Assembly (NCBI GenBank): GCA_022495995.1 | Contig: JAFEMH010000166.1 | Coordinates: 638,001 to 702,000, forward strand | Length of the DNA stretch: 64,000 bases | Direction: 5' to 3' | From: Adenophora triphylla var. japonica | Lineage: Eukaryota; Streptophyta; Magnoliopsida; Asterales; Campanulaceae | Part shown: in pieces, positions 44,945-57,718 of the stretch | How the letters are laid out: each line of letters opens with the position of its first letter | How positions within the stretch are numbered: the stretch's first letter is position 1 | Notes under the pieces: generated by a model | The model's database searches: none | What the model was told of the DNA's origin: nothing | The model's input: the letters and a program-made list of their open reading frames with translations, nothing else | Position numbers and translations under genes: made by a program

Positions 44945-45562
44945 ATTGAATTTGTTTCAAAATTTCCTGATGTTATAAATGATATAAAATAATTACAAAA
45001 ATTTTTTGAAAGTCTAAATTATATTTCAGACTATTATGCTAATATAGCAGACGATACGGCTATATCGTATTCTAGATTAAAGAATAGTCCTAAACCATGG
45101 ACAGAAGAACAAACTCAAGCAGTAAGGACAATTAAATCCAAAGTAAAATGTTTACCCTATTTATCTTTGGCTAATTCAAAATAGTTGAAACAGATGCATC
45201 CAATATAGGATACGGAGGTAGTTAAAAAATTGAATCCAGAGAATTCAAAAGAAGTTTTTGTCAGATTTACTTCAGGGAAGTGGAATCTCACTCAGTTGAA
45301 ATATTCAACTATAAAGAAAGAAATGCTTTCTATAATTAAATGTATTTCAAAATTTCAAGATGATCTATTAAATCAAAATTTTTTGTTAAGAATTGATTGC
45401 AGTTCAGCAAAATCAATTATTGAAAAAGATGTCAAAAATTTAGTGGCAAAGCAAATTTTCGCAGGATGGCAAGCTCAGCTTTCTGCCTTTGAATTTGATA
45501 TTCAATACATAAAAGGAGAAAATAATTCTCTTGCTGATTATTTAACCCGAGAATTTTTATAG
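44945..45562 (+). pseudogene. Pararetrovirus RT end and RNase H
   Basis: It resumes after the target duplication with FVSKFPDVINDI (RT thumb). RNase H follows: a degraded ETDAS start at about 45185-45210, then STIKKEMLSIIKCISKFQDD, LLRIDCSSAKSII and FDIQYIKGENNSLADYLTRE. The end at 45560 is the natural end of the polyprotein. Stops at about 44990, 45182 and 45208 interrupt it. Confidence 0.85.
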
Positions 45563-45567
45563 GGAAA

Positions 45568-46945
45568 ATGACAACCCCTAATAGGGAAAGAGGTCGCGGC
45601 TATGGCCGTGGTCGAAGGAATGGGAGTAATAATATGTTATCCCAGCAAGAAGCATCAATTGTTCCTATAATCGGAGATTGGTCAATTTACCAATCAAGGC
45701 CCAGGAGTACGCAGTAATCACCTGCACCAGCAAGAAAGGAAGATATTGCTTTCACATCATCTAATAAGATGATATCTTACAAAGATATTGCAAATGCTGA
45801 GAATACTCAGGAGCAGGATACTATGAAGATCCTATCACAAAATTTGTGATGTACATTGAGGATGAAGACATCCAAATAATCAGAAATGATGCTTGATCAA
45901 TTAAGATCAGATACCTCGAATCAAGAGGATATCCAGGCCACAATGGGCAAGCAAGACCTAATTTGAAAATCTTGCTCATAGTTACTGAATCGGTAACTAT
46001 CACTCACAATTATAATAGCAGCAGTGAAGAGAATTTTATAAATTATAGCAAATGTCATATTAATAAAATATTGCTCCCTAGAGAATGGGGATTAAACCCC
46101 AATGGGAAAAAAGCTGTGAAAATAGCTGGAGGACAATATATCTATTTTAATTATTGGGATTATATCCAAGCATTTTCAAAAGTATTTTATTACCAAAACT
46201 CCAAGAACAAACATTCTTGGGTTTTCTCTATAAATCCAGAAATCCTGGAGAAACCAGTTCCAAACTGAATTTATAACTGGTGGTCTAAATTTGGCCCTTT
46301 TTTGAAAATCTTACCAAAAGAAATTGGGGATTTATACAATTCTTGGTGTGACAATAGTCCACTAGTTTCAAATTTGCAAACAGAAAAAATGATTTATGGA
46401 CAATGTCCTTTCTTGTTCTTTGCAAAATTCCAGATCCCATGGATTTGGAGATGGACAATTTCCATCTCTGCTGATAGCCTAGATATTCTAATATTACAAA
46501 GAAATTTCTTTTTTAAATGGTGGAATAGAATGAGTGCAGAAGATATAAAGAAATTAACAGTTAATATTTAAACTGCTATTAATGATGATAGTGATAAAGG
46601 TTCCAGAGAACAATGCTTCCAGCAAGGCTCAATGAGCAGTTTAAAGAATTATTTCCAGAAAAAATATCCCAAGGAATCGGAGGAGAAAATTATGGTGAAA
46701 GTTTTGAACCATATGAAGAATCAATTCCTCTCCACATTTCCAAAACATTGCTCAAAGGATGATGATTCAATGAAAAGCGTTTCATCTCATGGATCTATGG
46801 AGTCCATTAATACTTTTAATTGTCTACCGGGCGAGACTCAGCCAGAGGAGCCGGAGCCGACCAAAGAGGACATATGGGATTCATTAATCGAGGCTATAGC
46901 TCAGCAATCTCGAACTTCAAAGGGGAAAGCCCCATCCAATGATTA
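45568..46945 (+). pseudogene. Pararetrovirus second ORF, broken, function unknown
   Basis: The ATG lies six bases after the RNase H stop. The start is arginine/glycine-rich (MTTPNRERGRGYGRGRRNGS) and stops at 45715. Further sections are in other frames: 45963-46268 (LLPREWGLNPNGKK, NSKNKHSWVF), 46302-46571 (QCPFLFFAKFQIPWIWRW) and 46632-46946 with an acidic end (GETQPEEPEPTKEDIWDSL). A second ORF after ORF1 is known for some florendoviruses, but its role is not established. Aromatic-rich central sections suggest a folded domain I cannot name. Confidence 0.6.
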
Positions 46946-46953
46946 AAGGTTAA

Positions 46954-47118
46954 ATGGCTAGCAATCCAGTCAAACTATCTTTTGAAAAATTTAATAAATT
47001 AGAGAAAAAGCTCCTAAAGGAGATAAAGGAGCTTGAAGAAGAAATAAATGAAGAAAAAAGGAAAAATAATAATGTGTGGGCCAATCTAGTCATTGAACTA
47101 GATAATTTACTGTGGTAA
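46954..47118 (+). CDS. Small pararetrovirus ORF, coiled-coil-like, 54 residues
   Basis: This is an uninterrupted frame, MASNPVKLSFEKFNKLEKKL followed by a glutamate/lysine-rich helix (LKEIKELEEEINEEKRKNNN) and NLVIELDNLLW. The start is eight bases after the end of the second ORF. It is the only viral frame in this copy without a visible break. The heptad-like spacing of leucine and isoleucine suggests a coiled coil. I cannot match it to a named viral protein. It could also be the C-terminal tail of the second ORF in another frame. Confidence 0.4.
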   Translation: MASNPVKLSFEKFNKLEKKLLKEIKELEEEINEEKRKNNNVWANLVIELDNLLW

Positions 47119-47279
47119 AAAAGACAGAGACTCAAACTCAACCTACTGAGGATAAGGTTGCAACGCTTCAAAAATATCACGGGATGAATGACATCGAGGA
47201 CCGCACTAAATCATGTCGGCAATGAAGACAATGGACTTTTAAGCAATAATAGTTGCTTTAGACAGCAAGAATCTTGCTT

Positions 47280-47520
47280 TAATAAAGTAAAAGTAAAGTA
47301 GTTTGTTTTCTTGTAATGTAGTCATTATTGACAGTGTCGATGGGGCCCAATGTGTACCCGACTTCAATAATGTCCGCTACTTTTGTAAAAATTGTTTGTT
47401 TTATTTTTCTTTTGTAAAAGTTTGTTGTCCTAACTTGTTTGGACAAGAATTTCCTCTCCCTATATATGGAGAGTTTGTTTTCAGTTGTAAGCACGCAATT
47501 TTTGAAATAGAAAGAATTTT
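47280..47520 (+). promoter_or_regulatory. Pararetrovirus promoter region
   Basis: Downstream of the last ORF there is a TATA box in ctatatatggagag (about 47460-47473), preceded by T-rich sequence. This is the position and form of the caulimovirid pregenomic RNA promoter. The aataaag at 47278 could be a 3'-processing signal. Confidence 0.5.
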
Positions 47521-47596
47521 CTTTCAACATCTCTCTCTCTAGTTCACATACTCTCTCTTAAATTAATATACAACGGTCTCTCTCATAAAATATCTT

Positions 47597-47770
<174 letters not shown>

Positions 47771-47832
47771 GGAGAGTAGCCATGCTTAAATGTTAGTGAT
47801 TGTATGTGCAAAGTTGTAACCACCATCATATA

Positions 47833-48004
47833 TCTATAGTATAAATCACACCAGGGTGAACAGTACTATGAACAGTATCAAATGCCAAATTTTCCATTTT
47901 GCCTTCACTAAGTTGTTCCTTTCCCATTTTGCCCTTAAATTTTTTTTTTCTTTTTTAAATTAAAAAAAAAAAGAAATATAGTATCAAAATGTTAGCACTG
48001 CTAG
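47833..48004 (+). mobile_element. Probable small Helitron, degraded 3' end
   Basis: The 5' end tctatagtataaat after a host A matches the ends of the elements at 55339 and 55919. The following ttttccattttgcc and cctttcccattttgccctta are shared with them. A CTAG followed by T is at 48001-48005, but the usual hairpin is not evident. Confidence 0.45.
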
Positions 48005-48379
48005 TATTGGCTAGATGAATATGTGATTTCCAAATTCCTAACAATTTTATGTATCTAGTATCAAAATGACCATAATACAAAATCATCACAAATTTGAATG
48101 TTCAATCAAATATTCGTGCCAACCGATTAAACATTTACTAATAAACAGCGAAATAAAACACAAAAAAAGACACTAGAAATATATACTAGTTTGAAATTCA
48201 ATCGACAAGCCTAATGTCTATAAAATTTTCACTAATAAAACTTGTTGAACAAGTAAAAGAAAAAAAAAAAAAGTGAAAGAAGAAAAATAATATGCACACA
48301 AATAGAAATAGTTGTTCTCTTAAAATAATTACGTTCAAACCGGAGGACTTTTGGAGAATTAATCCATAAAAGTACTACA
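48005..48379. other. AT-rich upstream region of the CCCH gene
   Basis: No gene or element is recognised. It is the likely promoter region. Three A-rich tracts occur. Confidence 0.4.
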
Positions 48380-51300
48380 CTACACCTCCTCTTTCAACCG
48401 AGAGTCACAGGCCAGAGCGAGAGCAAAGGCTAAATCCAGAAACAGGTAAGAGAAAAGGCGGAGATATATTTGATTTTACAACGGCACCGCTGCCGCCGCC
48501 GTCATACCCTTAAAGTTGGAGATCTACGACTTTAGGGCTCATACAGAACAACCACTCCTACAGGTAATTCTCGCTCTTCTTTCGCCCTCGCTGTTTCAAC
48601 TCACTCATTCGTCCGAGTTTCTCCTAACTCGACCTAATCGTCGCCGACTAATCACTCCGTTAATATATTATTGATGATTTGCACTGAAATCAAATCTTAT
48701 TTTGGCGTTCAATTATGTAGTTTTTATTTGGTGAATTTTCCTAGGGTTTGAGAGGAAGGAGGAACGTGATTTAATGTATTTACCAACCTTTTGATTTTTG
48801 GGTGTTATACACTTCAGGTGGAAGGGAGCGTTTAGTTATTTGTATAATTATGGCACATAGATTGCTAAGGGATGTGGAAGCTGATGGTTGGGAACGGTCT
48901 GATTTTCCGATTATATGTCAGTCTTGCCTCGGTGACAATCCATACATACGAATGGTAATCTTTTTAGTTCTATGTTTCGTATGTTACGTCTTGTTAAAAG
49001 TGTATACTGTTTTTCATTCTCCAATTTTGACTGATAATTTAGAGTAGCTGTATTGCTAAGCTTGAGTATTTGATATTGTATTCTTAAATACTACTGTGAT
49101 ATTTATCGACCGATAATTTAGAGTAGCTCTATTGCTAAGCTTGAGTATTTGGTCTCGTATCCTTAAACATTACCATGATATTTATGATTCTGTAAGCGTG
49201 GAAGCCCCCTTGTATATGTAGTCATGGTTTGCTTGAAGGGAAACTGTAGCAAACATTATACAGTATAATGTAAAGCAGTGGAGGGAGTGCCTAGGATATG
49301 TCAAGTGTCTTGACAAATAAACCCTTGTAACTTTGACCAAAGAGGATTGCAGTGCCTATATTTAAACCATAGGAGATATCGAATTGTACAATTCATAGAG
49401 ATATTATTTAAAGTGTATATCAACCCTTTGTTTCTGTCTTTTCCAATCTCCTCTCGTGTTCATAGAACTGCTTACCATACTTTGTCCTTAATGAAGACAT
49501 AGTTTGATGTGATTTGCATCCCACTAGGGAATCATGTATGATAATTGGGCTTAATAATTGACTTGCGAAGTTTTATGTAATCATGGAGATTCCTGAGATT
49601 TGTTGTGGACGAAATTCACAGTTGTTAGAAATTTAGAAAGCAATTGTAATAATCATATTGTAAGATGCCTTCTGTTGAAAGGGAATTCAATATATCTTTA
49701 CAGGACATTGTGTTCTTGTGGTAAATGAAGTGGATAATATTCAACCTAATTAGAGGCGGGGGAGACCCAAAGAACATGGTTGGGAATGGTTATAACAGCA
49801 GTAATAAGGACATGAGTGTGGTTAACCGGTAATTGTGTGCTGGATGGAACAAAATGGCCAATGAAGTTTCTCTTGCATGACTTGTGGTCAGGCTTAATAA
49901 AAAACATAAACAGGAGTAACAGATGAGTTTTAGCACTTAAATGTTAGATTTTCCATGAGATGTAAAACTTAGAAGTATAGGTAACTGTTTGTTAAAGACC
50001 AAGATCCAAAATCTTCTCTATATCAGAAATTTTGTTAAAATGCTGCATAAAGACCTATTTTCGATGCATATCCATTGATATCTGATACCGTAATTTGTAC
50101 GCTGTTTATATACTGTTAAGTGTTGATATCAATATTTATATTTTGATGGGAAGCTATAAAGATGATATATTCCCTTCAGACCTGCCTCTCTCTGGATGAG
50201 TGTACCCGTCCGGATATGTCATGGTTTTGTATGCCACTATGGAACCTGCATCAGTTGAATTTTGTTCTTTATTGTACTTTTGTGTAGGTATTTTTTTTTA
50301 TAAGATCTACTTGGTATCAACCTGTATTTCCAATATTTGATCTATATTCATATCTTTACTAAAAAAGAGAAAGACTAATACGTTACTAGCCTCAACATGT
50401 CCAAGGCATCGCTATAAATTCTACCAGCAAGCTTAAATAACAAGATCCATATAGCGTTCTACTCTTCTTCTTTTTCTTCCTTTTGTTTTACTCTATCACA
50501 ATGAAGCAGTACCATTTATCATTTGTTCCCAAGCTGCTAGTCTATTAATGTTATATAGCAATTCTGCCTTCTAAAGTATAACATATTCTTTCACTATTTT
50601 CCCTCAGTTTCAGTATTTGTAAGTGCAACATACCAACACATGATCTAATTTTAACTTGTTACAGACAAAAGCTGATTATGATAAGGAGTGCAAGATTTGT
50701 ACCAGGCCTTTCACCGTTTTCAGGTGGAGACCAGGTCGCGATGCAAGATACAAGAAATCTGAGATTTGTCAAACTTGCAGTAAGCTGAAAAATGTTTGCC
50801 AAGTTTGCCTTCTGGATCTAGATTATGGTTTACCCGTTCAGGTTCGAGACACTGCACTCAGCATCGACTCCAATGACTCTATTCCAAAAAGTGATGTGAA
50901 CAGAGAATACTTTGCTGAGGAACATGATCGTAGGGTAAGCTTACCATTTTATCATAAAACTTTATCGGCAGCCTGTTGGTAATGATTTTTGTTACTCCCT
51001 CCGTTCCAAAATACTTGTAGTTTTAGACTTGTGCACATATATTGAGATATGTATTTATTAAATCCAAAATAGACTAAATTACCCTTAGAATGCTTCAATT
51101 CCTAGGTCATTACATACTTTTACAATGTACTTTCTTAACCATAAATATGGGTATACTTGATAAACAATGGTAATGTTTTCTATGTAATAGCAAAACAACA
51201 AGTATTTTGGGACAAAATTTATCTCCTCCTCCTACAAGTATTTTGGGACGAAGGGAGTTCGTTTTCCATGCCTCTCTGTTTAATCCTGTTGACGCACGTT

Positions 51301-54300
51301 TTAGTATCTTGCCTTGAGAAAAGCATTTACTGTCGTGTGGAAGGATTATGAATTTTGAGAAATTATCTAAGGAAGCATATACTCTTTATTACTCTGGTGC
51401 ATCTTTATGCATGTGATATGTCCTAGGCATTAGCTACATCTATTTATGAGCTAACTTGTGCCAAGCGAAACTAACATGTTAGCTTCTAAGTATTTCGCCA
51501 CTACTTCCATTTCTGCTTCATGTCTTAAAAAATATTTTGACACAAGGACCCTTGGTCATTGTTTTATGAAATTATTACATACCCATTACTGTATGCAGGC
51601 AAGAGCTGGTTTGGATTATGAATCTTCATTTGGAAAGGAGCGACCAAATGATACTATTTTGAAGCTTCAAAGAACAACTCCATATTACAAGAGGAATAGA
51701 GCGCACATTTGCAGTTTCTTTATTCGTGGTGAATGCACAAGAGGGGCTGAATGCCCTTACAGGCATGAGATGCCTGTCACTGGGGAGTTATCACAGCAAA
51801 ATATTAAAGATCGTTATTATGGGTATGTGCCCCCCCTCTCTCTCTCATTAAGTCCGTAAATGTGTTTACCAGTGAGTGAGCAACCTATGAACCATTTATA
51901 CCTAGAGTCGGAAATTAAAAGCATGAGTTCCTTTGTTTTCTTGACTGGCATCTAGTCTTAGACCAAACAAGCGGAAAAAGATTTTCTTTAGCCGAAGTGA
52001 TTGTGCTGTATAAAGGAAAGACAGATAAAATGTCCTGAAAGGGGATGACTTGAAATTGTGTAGTGTCTGTTGAATTGGGCTCCTTTTTTGGTTTCTTTCT
52101 TTATCTTCTTTTTTTGGTTTCTTTTTCATTTTTGTCCTAGTTTGATCTATTATGTAAAGTTTCGTCTCGAGCAATTTGATTTAGCTGAAGCATATGGTCC
52201 CATGTCAAAGAGTAATAGATTTGTTGGGAAAACCTGCATGATGAAGAGAATGTGAACATCATTCCAGATCCCATAATCCTCTAAATAGGATTAAATAGAT
52301 CGTAGAGTTGGTATTTATTACTGCTTAATGATGCCAGGCAACTACCTTACTCATTATTATTACAAGAAATAATAATGATAAAAGACTATATAAACGAAGG
52401 GAGGGGAGGAAGAGCATACAACCTCTCTAAGTAAACAGTGAGAAAGGTTTTGCTTGATCCTTTTACACACTGGCCCCAATGCAGTATGGACGCAGTTAGT
52501 AGTACAAACATGGACATGGAGGCAATCTACAGTTGGAACCTTTGCTTTGGTTTAAGCCAACTAGTTTGAACAGGAACTTCTCTCAAGCAACTTTCAGGAG
52601 CATTAATACCAAACAAAGAAAATCTAGAAAAAACAAGTGTTTATATACTGATTACTCTATCAACTGGTGTTGGGGGGGGGGGGAGGGGGGCTGAATGGGT
52701 ATACTGTTGAAGGAACACTGCTCAAACCAACTCAATTTTTTCACTTGTGGGTCGGCAACATGAATCATTTTCTGTTAAGTTTGATCCATAGCTAGGTCAT
52801 CATATTCACCGCAGTCATTCGTTTCTTTCTTTCGTACTGATGTTCATGTTACTATTGGGGTTCCACTTCTCCTGTTTCCAGTCTCGTTGACATTAATAGA
52901 TTTGTACTTCCCTAGTGGTCCATGTTCGAACTACATAAAGCAATTTCCCTCAGCTTATCTCTTATTGGTCTGACTTTTACTATGTTACGAATTCGTTCAT
53001 TGAAGTATTTTTTTTCTAGATTACCACTCAAGTAACTTTACAATCGCATTTCAGCTATACACTCATTTTGTTAACATATTAGCTCATAGTAGCCCTACAG
53101 ACGGTTCTATAAAGTAACGCTAGTCTAATAACTGTCCTATGATAAAGTCAAACTGTAGTTCACCACATACTGTATGTATAACAATCGCATTGCACCTTGC
53201 CTTTTTTAACTTTTGTGGAATCTAATGCTAAACCATACCTGGAGGATTCATATTCCCTTACTTTTCTATTAATATGGATTTAAATGTAGTTCTTCACTAT
53301 AAGGTGTCTATTTCTTGCTGTGTTTTCCTTGTTTAGAACATAAGCCTCTCATATTAGACAAATGAGTCCGTGAATTATATATATATATCTCTGATGACTG
53401 TTTTATAAATACAGTGTTAATGATCCTGTGGCATTGAAATTACTGAACAAGGCGGGTGAAATGCCGTCTCTTGAACCACCGGACGACCAGAGTATCAGAA
53501 CCCTGTACGTAGGTGGGCTTGATGCAAGAGTCACCGAGCAGGACCTCAGGGACCACTTTTATGCTCATGGTGAGATCGAATCAGTAAAAATGGTGCTCCA
53601 ACGAGCTTGTGCCTTTGTAGCCTACACTACCCGTGAGGGTGCAGAGAAAGCAGCTGAAGAACTTTCGAACAAGCTGGTTATAAAAGGTCTTAGGCTGAAG
53701 CTAATGTGGGGCCGACCACAAGCACCAAAACCCGAATCAGAAGTCTCCGACGAAGCTAGGCAGCAGGCAGTGGCTCACAGCGGCTTATTACCCAGACAAG
53801 TTATATCGCAGCAACAAAACCAAGTTATTCAACCACCGGGAATTTCTCAGGAACATCATCCACCACAAATGCAGTATTTTAATATTCCACCACCGCCACC
53901 CCAGCAGGACAGGGCATTTTATCCATCCATGGATCCTCAGAGAATGGGTGCAGTAATTCCGTCCCAAGAAGGAGGGGGGTCTTCTGGGGCTTCAGGATCA
54001 GGTGGTTCAGAGAAGCAGCAACAAGGGCACCATTACCCTTATCCAGGTATTGCGCCGCCACCACCACCTCAAGGTCAATATTACCAGCACTACTACCCAC
54101 CACCACCGTATGGGTTTATGCCGCCTCCACCTCCGGGCCCACATGCCCCTCAACAATATCAACAGTACCCTCCGCCTCCTTACCACTCAACCGTTCCTCC
54201 ACCAGGGCAAAGTGGTGAACAAGGAAGGGATCAGCAGAAAGCACCTCAGGGCCCATCACAGCAATGATTTCTCTTTTTGCTTTGGTATGTTTGTGTTGGA
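48380..54300 (+). CDS. CCCH zinc-finger and RRM protein, RBM22/SLT11 type (spliceosome)
   Basis: The coding exons are 48850-48954, 50665-50934, 51599-51822 and 53415-54267, all with GT-AG borders and agreeing phases, giving 483 residues. A 5'-UTR intron runs from 48564 to 48817. RBM22/Slt11 proteins bind U6 snRNA and intron and help activate the spliceosome. Visible parts, in order: N-terminal [20 protein letters not shown]; cysteine pairs CQSC, CKIC, CQTC and CQVC, binding zinc; the CCCH finger [19 protein letters not shown] (C-X7-C-X5-C-X3-H); an RRM ([11 protein letters not shown] as RNP2, [10 protein letters not shown] as RNP1); and a long tail rich in proline, glutamine and tyrosine. Plant homologues have similar length (about 480). 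This is the best-supported intact gene here. Intron 2 holds a Stowaway MITE and intron 3 holds a poly-G run (52671-52690). The 3' end of the transcript is not certain. Confidence 0.95.
50995..51257. mobile_element. Stowaway MITE in intron 2 of the CCCH gene
   Basis: Ends are ctccctccgttccaaaatac on the left and gtattttgggacgaagggag on the right, inverted. The TA target is intact on the left only. Confidence 0.85.
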
Positions 54301-54531
54301 AAATAGTGAGATTAATGTTATCTTGCGCGGATAATATTTGTTAGCTGGGTGTAATCTCTATCACTGGTACCTTGTTGTTTTGTGGATGATGTAGCAACAA
54401 ATTGTTTTAAGATAATGTTGATCATTTACTTGGAGGTACTATTAACTGAGGCTCCATCATTTGTTTTTTTAGGTACTGCAGTTTTGTCGTTTGACAGCAA
54501 TTTGGTGTACTAAAGAAGTTTGATGGATATA

Positions 54532-54786
54532 TTTCCTCCGTCCCCCTATATAATATTTCATTTTTGTCATTTTGATTGGCCAAATGATCAAGAATTTTTA
54601 CTATTTCTTACACTTATTCTCTCTCATACTTTATTTTTATATTCACAACACCAATCAACTTACCATTCCATATACCACGTTTTTTCACTTAACTCACTTT
54701 TTATTCTCACAACACTTGTCACTTGCACATTTTCTTAATTCCCATGTAAAATCCATTTGTGAAATCTTATACAGAACGGAGGGAGT
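54532..54786. mobile_element. Stowaway MITE downstream of the CCCH gene
   Basis: Inverted ends: tcctccgtccccctatataa on the left and ttatacagaacggagggagta on the right. About 255 bp, non-coding, with pyrimidine-rich interior. Confidence 0.8.
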
Positions 54787-55338
54787 ATACACTTATTATT
54801 TGTACGAAAATTAAGGAAAAGTGTTAGTGGAGTACGAGAATAAAAAATTAAGGAAAAGTGTTGGTGGATAATGAAAATTAAGGAAAAATGTTAGCGATAG
54901 GTGTTATAAGTATGAAAAGTAATGTAAGAAAGAGAAAGCGAGATATGAAATAATAATTGAATTGTTGTTGTGAATATAATATGTGAATTTCATTAATATA
55001 AAAGTAATAGAAGTATTTTTATTCGGCGAACCTTGTTCTTTCTTAGCAAAACCATATTCCTCCCCGTTCATTTTTATTTGGTTCTTTGCAAAATGTTGCA
55101 TTTTCTTGGCATCAAATTCACACGTCTTTTTTTAGGTTAATTTTGCCAAATTTATTCAGCTCAAATCAATAAAGATCAAATAAATTATCCATAATTTATG
55201 TTTTAGTTTCAATTTCATATTATCGTTTGAAAACTTTTAAAGACTAATAAAAATTGCTTATGATAACCTTGTCAATATTTACATATTTAATATTAAATCA
55301 ACATTGAGTTTGTTGAAAATATAATCTAACTCTTTATA
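54787..55338. other. AT-rich intergenic stretch
   Basis: Contains three short repeats of aaattaaggaaaagtgttRgtgg (54805-54890). No gene is seen. Confidence 0.4.
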
Positions 55339-55525
55339 TCTATAATATAAATGGGAACTCCCCCATGAACAGTTCTTTGAACAATTTCAATGGGGGAATT
55401 TTCCATTTTGCCCTCACTATTTGGTCCCTTTCCCATTTTGTCCTTAAAAAAAATATTTTTTTTATTTAAAAAAAAATAAAAAAAAAAAAACAAAAAACGT
55501 GATCTTGGACACGGGCTTAGGCTAG
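55339..55525 (+). mobile_element. Small non-autonomous Helitron (187 bp)
   Basis: It starts with TC in tctataatataaatggg after a host A. It ends with an imperfect hairpin (cgtgatcttggacacg), ggcttagg and CTAG (55522-55525) before a host T. The interior is T-rich then A-rich. No protein. Confidence 0.75.
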
Positions 55526-55685
55526 TACTATATAAAAGAATATCGATTTGATATTCTCTTCCATCAATTTCGATAAATTCAAAGAGTCACTATTGTTTGG
55601 ATTGGAAATATGATAAAATAAATTCAAAGATGAAAATTGCATGAACTGAATGCTTCATTCGAAAACAATCTATCTTATTTTAATA

Positions 55686-55919
55686 CTAGCCTAAGCCCGT
55701 GTCCAAGGCCACGTTTACGTTTTTGGTTATTATTATTTTTATTTTTTTTATATATATCACAAAACAAAAAAAAAAAAAAAAAAAAGCATGTATGTCGCAC
55801 GACATACAAAGGTGGGAGGGCAAAACGGGAAAGGGAGTGAATAGTGAGGGCAAAATGGTAATGTCGGCGGATGTTACTATTCATTGTACTGTGCAGACAC
55901 CCTCCATTTATACTATAGA
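55686..55919 (-). mobile_element. Small non-autonomous Helitron (234 bp), opposite orientation
   Basis: On the minus strand it starts TCTATAGTATAAATGGAGG (5' end at 55919). It ends with hairpin cgtggccttggacacg, ggcttagg and CTAG at 55689-55686, next to the host T on that strand. Same family as 55339-55525; the two 3' ends face each other about 160 bp apart. Confidence 0.8.
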
Positions 55920-56158
55920 TAAGACAATATTGCGTACATTTGACCCCTTACTCCATCTTAGGTCGAAGCCTTCACGTCAATAATGAGGTAATGTAGTCGT
56001 TCTATTCTTTCTGTAAAAAAAAAAAAAAAATTAAAAAATTGTAAATATATTTTTGGTTTTTTTTTTTTTTTTTAATTTTTTAATTAACATTCATTTTGAT
56101 TTTGTGCACTGCTTGTTGGTAACACTACTCAGCATTAATCTCCCCTAAACACACTTGT

Positions 56159-56186
56159 TCTCTCTCTCTCTCTCTCTCTCTCTCTC
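56159..56186. repeat. (TC)n microsatellite in the CPA leader
   Basis: About 14 TC units just upstream of the actin-capping gene start. A similar tract lies after exon 1 at 56383-56400. Confidence 0.95.
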
Positions 56187-56227
56187 CCAATTTGTTGTTC
56201 ATTTTAAATTCGACCTCAACAACAACA

Positions 56228-57354
56228 ATGGCGGACGAAGAAGAAGAGTGGCAAGAAACTGTCGAATCAGATACAGAATTCGAAAGAGATGAGCTCAGCG
56301 ACTCCCAGAAAATCGACATTGCCAAGTGGTTCCTCCTCAATTCCCCTCCCGGCGAAATCCAATACATCGCCAAAGGTACACTCTCTCTCTCTCTCTCTCT
56401 AACACACGCAAAAATTGATTATTGATTGCTGATTTTGTATATGCTTGTAATTGTTGTTTTTGGGGGTCGGCCTGCACCGGTAGACCTAAGATCGGTGTTA
56501 AAGGACGAGAATGTGTATCAAATGGCAGTTTCCGAGGCATTCCCCCTTTACAACAAATCTCACATGATTTCTCTTGAATTCCCTAATCGCAGCGGTGATG
56601 TAATAATCTCTTCTTTCTCTCCTTTCCCTTCTTTAAATTCCCCCCCCCCCCCCTTCAATTTTTTACTTCAGTGTTTACAACCTTTACTTGAAATTGAAAC
56701 TAATATGGAGTTTTAACTAGTGAATACATAACCACTTGTGAGGTTCTTCAAGTTACAAATCAGTTAGTCATTTCATAATACACCATTAGGGAGTCAAATT
56801 AGGATGTTTGTTTTCGAGATTGTTAGCATTTCCCTTCTGTATAAGGATGCAAGTGTACAGATTTCGATACAAAACTAGCTGTTTTTTCAGCATTTGAATG
56901 CAACAATCATGCTTCAAATGTACCAACTAAATAGATTGTTTTCAGATGTTATGGGGCATTATTATGCAAAGAATTGTAGTTAAACATTACATTTAAAATT
57001 TAATGCTCTAATGTAACAACATTAATTTTTGAATTCAAAATAACTGAAACTGGTTATTCCAATCAGTTAATAAGTTTGAGGTTAATATTTGGAGAAAGAG
57101 ATTTAAGGGGCACTTTTATTCTGAGAATGATCATATGTGCCATGTCACATAGAAGCTTAAATAAAAATTGCAACGTGTATACATTGGCATATTTCTTGTC
57201 CTTTAGAGCATAGATCTGTCTAGTACACTCTAATCTCTCTACCACTCTCTTATTGTTGATGTAGGTACTTGTTACATCATTTAGTGAGATCAGTAAGAAT
57301 GAATATCTTGATCCGAGAACTGCACAAGTTGGCAGAATAGACCATGTCAAGCAA
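56228..57354 (+). CDS. CPA: F-actin-capping protein subunit alpha, 5' part
   Basis: The alpha subunit pairs with beta to cap the barbed ends of actin filaments. Three coding exons are visible: 56228-56375, 56484-56599 and 57265-57354, with GT-AG borders and consistent phase (118 residues). They read MADEEEEWQETVESDTEFER, then LSDSQKIDIAKWFLLNSPPG, EIQYIAKDLRSVLKDENVYQ, EAFPLYNKSHMISLEFPNRS, and EYLDPRTAQVGRIDHVKQ. All match plant CapZ alpha. The full protein is about 300 residues, so roughly 60 percent is missing. The next exon is not recognisable up to 64000. A MITE and a 4.4-kb Copia-like element follow. Either the gene continues beyond the window across a very long intron, or it is truncated. 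No stop or frameshift is seen in the three exons. Confidence 0.9.
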
Positions 57355-57430
57355 GTAAGTTATTTCCACCTTTGAGCATCAAGTACATGCTATTCGAGTG
57401 TGTTGAGAATGGAGTTATGTGTGACATTTA

Positions 57431-57715
57431 GGTTGTGTTTGATAGCATCAAGCACTTAATGCTTGTTGATTAATGGTTTCCTTTTGTGCAACTATTTCAA
57501 ACTAAGTATCTCTTTATTAAATTAATGAAGAGATACTTAAATGTCTACAATGATGGCTCTTCTCGGTAAGTGAAAATATTGATGCTTGTTCAGTAAGAGG
57601 AATATGAGATGGTTATTACAATTCAAGTCAAGGGTCTACCCTTAGTTTGAAGTAGTTGCACAAAAGAAAACCATTAAGCAACAAACATAAGTGCTTGATG
57701 CTACCAAACACAACC
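57431..57715. mobile_element. Tourist-like MITE in the CPA intron or 3' flank
   Basis: TTA target copies (57428-57430, 57716-57718) flank long inverted repeats of about 80 bp: ggttgtgtttgatagcatca on the left and its counterpart tgatgctaccaaacacaacc on the right. 285 bp, non-coding. Confidence 0.8.
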
Positions 57716-57718
57716 TTA

